Positions 12,575 to 16,508 of a stretch of 16,508 nucleotides of DNA are shown here, piece by piece. The position numbers and the translations under genes are program-made. Each line of letters begins with the position of its first letter. Positions within the stretch are counted from its first letter, which is position 1. The notes beneath the pieces are model-generated. The model ran no database searches. It was not told the origin of the DNA and saw only the letters and a program-made list of their open reading frames with translations. Source of the stretch: JAJXYP01 sp035541855 (GTDB taxonomy: Bacteria; Patescibacteriota; Minisyncoccia; UBA6257; 2-01-FULL-56-20); assembly GCA_035541855.1 (NCBI GenBank), contig DATKMM010000004.1, positions 1 to 16,508 of the forward strand. Reading direction: 5' to 3'.

Positions 12575-14713
12575 ATGCAACCCCATAAACAACGGAGGTT
12601 CCCGTGGGCCAGGACCTTCCAGATCGCCGGTATCGCGATCGCCGGTATCGCGATCGCCGGCTTTTTGATGGTCCTTTATTTCGCGAAAACATTACCGACG
12701 CTCGAGCAGATATCAAACCAGCAGATCGGCCAATCCACCAGGATATACGACCGTACAGGCACGATCGTGCTGTACGAGATCACGGGCAGCACCCGCCGGA
12801 CGGTTGTTTCGTTCGACCAGATCCCACAACCGCTCAAGGATGCGACGGTCGCCATCGAAGACCAGAATTTCTACAATGAGCCGGCCTACGACCTGAAAGG
12901 CATCATCCGGGCGATCTACGTCGACCTCACGACCGGAAGCCTGGCGCAGGGCGGCTCGACCATCACCCAGCAGCTCGCCCGCAACGCCTTCTTAACACTG
13001 AACCAGACTTTCACCCGGAAACTGAAGGAGCTCATTTTGGCCGTCAAACTGAGCCAGTACTATTCCAAAGACCAGATCCTTGGCCTATATCTTAATGAAG
13101 TGTCCTACGGGCCTAATATCTCCGGCGTCGAGGAGGCCAGCGAGGAATATTTCGGCGAGCCGGTGACCGATATCAACCTTGCCCAGGCGGCCATCCTCGC
13201 CGCCCTGCCGCAGGCGCCAACCTACTATTCGCCATGGGGCAGCCACGTGGATGACCTGCTTAACCGCCAGAAGCTCGTGCTCCAGGACATGTACCAGCAG
13301 GGAAAGATAACCAAATCCCAGCTTGACGACGCGCTTGCGTACAAAATAGTTTTCCAGCCGCAATCTACCGGGGGCATTAAAGCGCCGCACTTCGTGATGG
13401 CCGTGGAAAACTACCTCATCCAGAAATACGGCGAAGATATGGTCGACAACGGCGGCCTGAAGGTCGTGACGACGCTCGACTGGCCGCTGCAGCAGCAGGC
13501 CGAGACGGCGGTCGCGCAGGGCGTCGCGCGGAACACCCAGCTCTACCAATCGACCAACGGATCGCTGGTCGCCGAAGACCCGCAGACCGGCCAGATCCTG
13601 GCGCTGGTCGGATCGGCCAACTATTTCGACGCCTCGAACGACGGCAACTTCGACGTCGCGACCCAGGGATTGCGCCAGCCGGGATCGTCGCTTAAACCGT
13701 TCGTCTACCTCACCGCATTCCAGATGGGCTACAGCCCCGACACCATCCTGATGGACGTACCGACCGAGTTCAGCACCGACCCATCCTGCCCGGCGATCCC
13801 CGATTTCAACGCCACGAATTCAAAGTGCTTCCATCCGCAGAATTTCGAGGGAACCTTCGCCGGGCCGATGTCCATCCGGGACGCGCTCGCACAATCGGAG
13901 AACGTCCCGGCGGTCGAAATGCTCTATCTCGTCGGGGAACAGCGCGCCGTCGGGAACGCCTATAACTTCGGCCTCACCACCCTTACCGACCCGGCGCAAT
14001 ACGGTCTGTCGCTCGTCCTCGGCGGCGGTGCCGTGCACCTCATCGACGAAGTTTCCGCGTATTCCGTCCTCGCAACCGACGGCGTGAAGCATGCCCAAAC
14101 CATGGTTCTCTCCGTGCAGGACGCCAACGGCAATACGCTTGAGTCGTATAAAGACCAGGCGACCCAGGTCGCGGACGCGCAATCGGTCCGGCTCGTGAAC
14201 AGCATCCTTTCCGATGCGGCCGCGCGCGCGCCGCTCATGGGCGCCAGCCAGAACCTTACCGTTTTCCCGGGGTATGACGTCGCGCTGAAGACCGGCACCT
14301 CGAACGATTACCGCGATGCATGGGCCTTCGGCTACACCCCTTCGCTCGTGGTCGGCGTCTGGGCGGGCAATAACGACAACTCGCCCATGCAAAAGAGCGG
14401 ATCGAGCATCCTCGCCGCCGTCCCGATGTGGAGCGCTTTTATGCAACAGGCGCTCCCCGAGGTGCCGAACGACACCTTCACGCAGCCGGACCCCGTGAAC
14501 GAAACCAAGCCGATGCTCGATGGCCAATACCTGGTGGACGGCCAGGTTCACTCGATCCTTTATTACGTCGACAAGAACAACCCGCTCGGGCCGCAACCGG
14601 CGGATCCGGCCGCCGACCCGCAATACGAGAACTGGGAAACGGACACCCAGGCATGGATCGCGGCGCACCCATCCATTCTCGGCCAGCAGCCGCAAAGCAC
14701 GCTACCCCTTTAA
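12575..14713 (+). CDS. Class A penicillin-binding protein (PBP1A-like transglycosylase/transpeptidase)
   Basis: A bifunctional peptidoglycan synthase: it polymerises lipid II and cross-links stem peptides outside the membrane. The 712-residue product has a short cytoplasmic N-terminus, one membrane helix (about 16-37) and a GT51 glycosyltransferase domain with catalytic Glu95 in AIEDQNFY, GGSTITQQLARN (126-137) and RKLKELILA with a second Glu near 152. The transpeptidase domain carries SxxK (Ser371-Lys374 in QPGSSLKP), SxN (Ser441-Asn443 in SENVP) and KTGT (572-575). All catalytic motifs are intact. A Pro/Gln-rich C-terminus ends QQPQSTLPL. The gene converges on dnaN and its last 12 bp overlap the dnaN 3' end. 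It is preceded by a terminator and apparently has its own promoter. Confidence 0.95.
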   Translation: MQPHKQRRFPWARTFQIAGIAIAGIAIAGFLMVLYFAKTLPTLEQISNQQIGQSTRIYDRTGTIVLYEITGSTRRTVVSFDQIPQPLKDATVAIEDQNFYNEPAYDLKGIIRAIYVDLTTGSLAQGGSTITQQLARNAFLTLNQTFTRKLKELILAVKLSQYYSKDQILGLYLNEVSYGPNISGVEEASEEYFGEPVTDINLAQAAILAALPQAPTYYSPWGSHVDDLLNRQKLVLQDMYQQGKITKSQLDDALAYKIVFQPQSTGGIKAPHFVMAVENYLIQKYGEDMVDNGGLKVVTTLDWPLQQQAETAVAQGVARNTQLYQSTNGSLVAEDPQTGQILALVGSANYFDASNDGNFDVATQGLRQPGSSLKPFVYLTAFQMGYSPDTILMDVPTEFSTDPSCPAIPDFNATNSKCFHPQNFEGTFAGPMSIRDALAQSENVPAVEMLYLVGEQRAVGNAYNFGLTTLTDPAQYGLSLVLGGGAVHLIDEVSAYSVLATDGVKHAQTMVLSVQDANGNTLESYKDQATQVADAQSVRLVNSILSDAAARAPLMGASQNLTVFPGYDVALKTGTSNDYRDAWAFGYTPSLVVGVWAGNNDNSPMQKSGSSILAAVPMWSAFMQQALPEVPNDTFTQPDPVNETKPMLDGQYLVDGQVHSILYYVDKNNPLGPQPADPAADPQYENWETDTQAWIAAHPSILGQQPQSTLPL
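12623..12660 (+). repeat. 15-bp perfect tandem repeat inside the penicillin-binding protein gene
   Basis: The unit ATCGCCGGTATCGCG occurs at 12623-12637 and 12638-12652, followed by a partial copy (12653-12660). It encodes IAGIA-IAGIA-IAG within the single membrane helix. Because the unit is five codons, copy changes stay in frame and alter the helix length. Confidence 0.9.
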
Positions 14714-15814
14714 TATCGGTTTGATCACGTAAAAATACGACCCATCCGTCGCAGGGCGGATGATGGCCGGGTTCGCCTCCTCCTGGAGCCCCAATAAAAC
14801 CTCTTCCGTCCGGATGACCTTCAGCGGATCCGAAAGATAGCGCCAGTTGAAAACAACCTCCGCCGCGTCCCCTTTGATCTTCGCCGGCAAAAGATAAGCA
14901 TTCTCCCCGAGCGCCTGGTCGGCCGATACGATCTCGATAGCTTTTTTGTTTGGATGGACCTTGATCGCCACCTCGCCGTTTTTCTGCCCGAAAACCGCCG
15001 CCAACTTCACGCCACCCGAAAGCTCGTCCGTATCGACGACGATTTCGGTGGTGAACTTTTTGGGGATAATCTGTGAATACTCGGGAAAATTGCCATCTAC
15101 CAAGCGGGAAACCAGCTCGATCTGGTCGGTGGTGAAGACCACCTGATTCCGATCGAAGCACACCCTGACCAACCCGTCGTCCTTCATGATCCGCAAAACC
15201 TCGAATCCGGTTTTGAGCGGCACAAGCGCCCGGAACGGCTCAAGGTCTTTGACCGTGAAAGCGCTTGCGGGAATCGTCTTCTCGGCAAGCCGGAACCCGT
15301 CCGTGGCGGTAAGCTTCAAGGTCTCCAATGAAAAATCAAAAAGGATGCTGTTCAATTCGGGCCGCAGGTCGGATGCCTGGGCGGCCGCCCCGGCTTCGCG
15401 TATCGCATCCTTCAGAAACACTCCCTTAATTTCAAGATAGCTCCCGGGATTCCCGATTTTGGGAGTCGGCGGGAAATCTTCCGCGGGTAAACCCTGGATG
15501 GTCGCGTTATAATTATCGGTCTTTACCTCCAAAACATTCCCCTTTGTTTCCAAATTAAGCCGGTCGCTTTTAATATTTCCGATAACGCTCGATAGTAAAC
15601 CAACTGGAACCGTCACGGCGCCGTCCTCGATCACCTTTCCGGAAACGCGGCAGGTAGCTGCTATCTCGAGGTTGGTTGTTGTAAAACTAATACTTCCACC
15701 AACCGCTTTAATACACGTATTTTTTAAAATCGGTAAATTCACATTTTCACCGACAACCCGCTCGATCACCGAGATAGCCTCCTTAATATTCGACTGGATG
15801 GCAATGATCTTCAT
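14702..15814 (-). CDS. dnaN: DNA polymerase III sliding clamp (beta subunit)
   Basis: DnaN is a ring-shaped dimeric clamp that tethers DNA polymerase III and other replication and repair enzymes to DNA. The ATG at 15814 is chosen because it gives the family start MKIIAIQSNIKEAISVIERVV and a product of 370 residues, the usual size; an open frame extends 27 codons further but runs through the AT-rich spacer. Three repeated clamp domains are expected, with recognisable LPILKNTCIKA (domain 1), LNSILFDFSLETLKLTATDGFRLA (starts about 155, shown shortened: LKLTATDGFRLA), NFPEYSQIIPK (domain 2/3 region) and the C-terminal GSYFYVIKPI. It follows dnaA in the same direction after 84 bp. No clear Shine-Dalgarno is visible. 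The 3' end overlaps the convergent penicillin-binding protein gene by 12 bp. Confidence 0.97.
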   Translation of the reverse strand: MKIIAIQSNIKEAISVIERVVGENVNLPILKNTCIKAVGGSISFTTTNLEIAATCRVSGKVIEDGAVTVPVGLLSSVIGNIKSDRLNLETKGNVLEVKTDNYNATIQGLPAEDFPPTPKIGNPGSYLEIKGVFLKDAIREAGAAAQASDLRPELNSILFDFSLETLKLTATDGFRLAEKTIPASAFTVKDLEPFRALVPLKTGFEVLRIMKDDGLVRVCFDRNQVVFTTDQIELVSRLVDGNFPEYSQIIPKKFTTEIVVDTDELSGGVKLAAVFGQKNGEVAIKVHPNKKAIEIVSADQALGENAYLLPAKIKGDAAEVVFNWRYLSDPLKVIRTEEVLLGLQEEANPAIIRPATDGSYFYVIKPILKG

Positions 15815-15898
15815 GGTAGTAATAATTAAATTCTTATTAAGAAGGATTGTTATAGTTAGTGGAAGAAAATTTGTGGATAACTTCCAAAAGATCAATTA
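15815..15898. other. dnaA-dnaN spacer with a DnaA box, possible part of oriC
   Basis: This 84-bp segment is markedly AT-rich against a GC-rich background. It contains a perfect consensus DnaA box TTATCCACA on the minus strand (15872-15880). An odd-centred inverted repeat TTCTTA-T-TAAGAA lies at 15831-15843 amid A/T runs that could serve as an unwinding element. Bacterial origins often flank dnaA, including the dnaA-dnaN spacer. Only one consensus box is visible, so the rest of the origin may lie upstream of dnaA, outside this window, or the box may serve dnaN autoregulation. Confidence 0.5.
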
Positions 15899-16508
15899 TC
15901 AGCTTTTATAGATTGATTCTTTGATTGTTAATATCTTCTGATTAAGCGCTTGATTACGGTTGACTTCGTGATTGATCTTTTCATAAGAATGGATTGCGGT
16001 GGTGTGGTCTCTCCCCATCTTTTCCCCAATATACGGATAGGAAAGGTCGGAGATATCCCGAAGTAAGTACATGGCGATCTGGCGCGGTTCGACGACCGCT
16101 TTGCGGCGGCTGTGGCTTACGAGGTCCGGGATTGTGACGTTAAAGAATTCCGCGACCGCTTTCAGGATCTTGTCGTCCTCGATGCGTTTGGCGACGCTCT
16201 GGGTGGCTTTATCGATGATCTCATTGACATCGGCTTCGGTAATGCCGACCCGCTGTCGTTCCTGGGCGAAAATGACCTTTTTTAACACCCCTTCAAGCTC
16301 GCGGATGTTCTTTTTCAACCGCTTGGCGATCAGGGTAACGATCTCATCGGAGAGCTCGCGGTTCGCTTCGAGGAGCTTGCTCCGGATGATGGCGATGCGG
16401 ATCTCGAACTCGGGGAAGCCGACGTCGGCCACGAAACCGCCTTCAAAGCGCGAGCGGAGGCGTTCCTGGAGGATCGGCAGGGACTGCGGGGGTTTATCGG
16501 ATGAGATC
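15899..16508 (-). CDS. dnaA: Chromosomal replication initiator DnaA, C-terminal part
   Basis: The gene runs off the right end of the window; 202 C-terminal residues are visible, with codons readable from 16507. They begin in AAA+ domain III at ISSDKPPQSLPILQERLRSRFEG, the segment leading to the arginine-finger region (shown here as two parts, ISSDKPP and LQERLRSRFEG). The sensor-2 helix NIRELEGVLKKV follows. Domain IV begins near KAVAEFFNV and has the DNA-binding helix-turn-helix with the signature GRDHTTAIHSY. The GTG at 16432 is an internal codon, not the start. The end IYKS-TGA is 84 bp before dnaN in the same direction, the classical dnaA-dnaN order. Confidence 0.97.
   Translation of the reverse strand, partial: ISSDKPPQSLPILQERLRSRFEGGFVADVGFPEFEIRIAIIRSKLLEANRELSDEIVTLIAKRLKKNIRELEGVLKKVIFAQERQRVGITEADVNEIIDKATQSVAKRIEDDKILKAVAEFFNVTIPDLVSHSRRKAVVEPRQIAMYLLRDISDLSYPYIGEKMGRDHTTAIHSYEKINHEVNRNQALNQKILTIKESIYKS

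Noticed and set aside
14478..15161. 227-codon minus-strand frame covering the PBP 3' end and dnaN
   Set aside because: Low-complexity Gly/Arg-rich translation overlapping two well-supported genes in other frames.
1..16508. CRISPR arrays, tRNA or rRNA genes, insertion sequences, prophage or defence genes
   Set aside because: No regularly spaced direct repeats, cloverleaf with CCA-type ends, rRNA stretches or transposase/integrase-like proteins were recognised by eye.
1..16508. Alternative genetic code (TGA as Gly, as in some related phyla)
   Set aside because: TGA ends tsaE, ruvC and dnaA at normal family lengths, and no conserved gene contains an internal TGA.

Overview
The window is 16.5 kb of GC-rich (roughly 60% by eye), gene-dense bacterial chromosome containing the 3' part of dnaA, dnaN and a likely origin-proximal spacer at its right end. 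TGA is used as an ordinary stop (tsaE, ruvC, dnaA), so this is standard-code DNA. Several traits together suggest a Candidate Phyla Radiation (Patescibacteria, probably Parcubacteria-like) genome: a stand-alone PolA-type 5'-nuclease without a polymerase, a short YebC, a small lamin-tail-domain membrane protein, a PilB ATPase, a membrane-anchored Clp-like ATPase, and few clear Shine-Dalgarno sequences. This placement is inference from gene content only.

Layout, left to right. (1) 110-4675, minus strand: pyrG, then a 116-aa membrane protein, then a membrane-anchored ClpC-like double AAA+ protein. The spacers are 25 and 5 nt, so these read as one unit. A candidate pyrG promoter lies in a 161-bp spacer that also holds an imperfect inverted repeat built of AGCTAGG-type units. 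(2) 4837-9121, minus strand: a tight five-gene run of ruvB, a lamin-tail-domain protein, tsaE, a 5'-3' exonuclease and an orphan PAS histidine kinase, with 4-nt and 53-nt gene overlaps. (3) 9122-9471: no protein gene. It holds a near-consensus plus-strand promoter followed by a roughly 175-nt RNA closed by a 26-position helix, the best candidate here for a 6S-like or otherwise undescribed structured RNA. (4) 9472-11157, minus strand: pilB/gspE-type ATPase. (5) 11236-14713, plus strand: yebC-ruvC, a separately transcribed 63-residue extremely acidic protein with its own promoter and terminator, and a class A penicillin-binding protein. (6) 14702-16508, minus strand: dnaN and the 3' part of dnaA, separated by an 84-bp AT-rich spacer with a consensus DnaA box.

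Functionally the window joins replication initiation and processivity (dnaA, dnaN), recombination and repair (ruvB, ruvC, flap-type nuclease), tRNA modification (tsaE), nucleotide supply (pyrG), envelope and surface functions (PBP1A-like enzyme, PilB, lamin-tail protein), and a signalling kinase. The most unusual items are: the Clp-like protein, whose first ATPase site and both substrate-threading pore loops look lost; the stand-alone nuclease ending in a clamp-binding-like QGSLF; the structured RNA at 9192-9366; the acidic mini-protein unit; and the shortened YebC.
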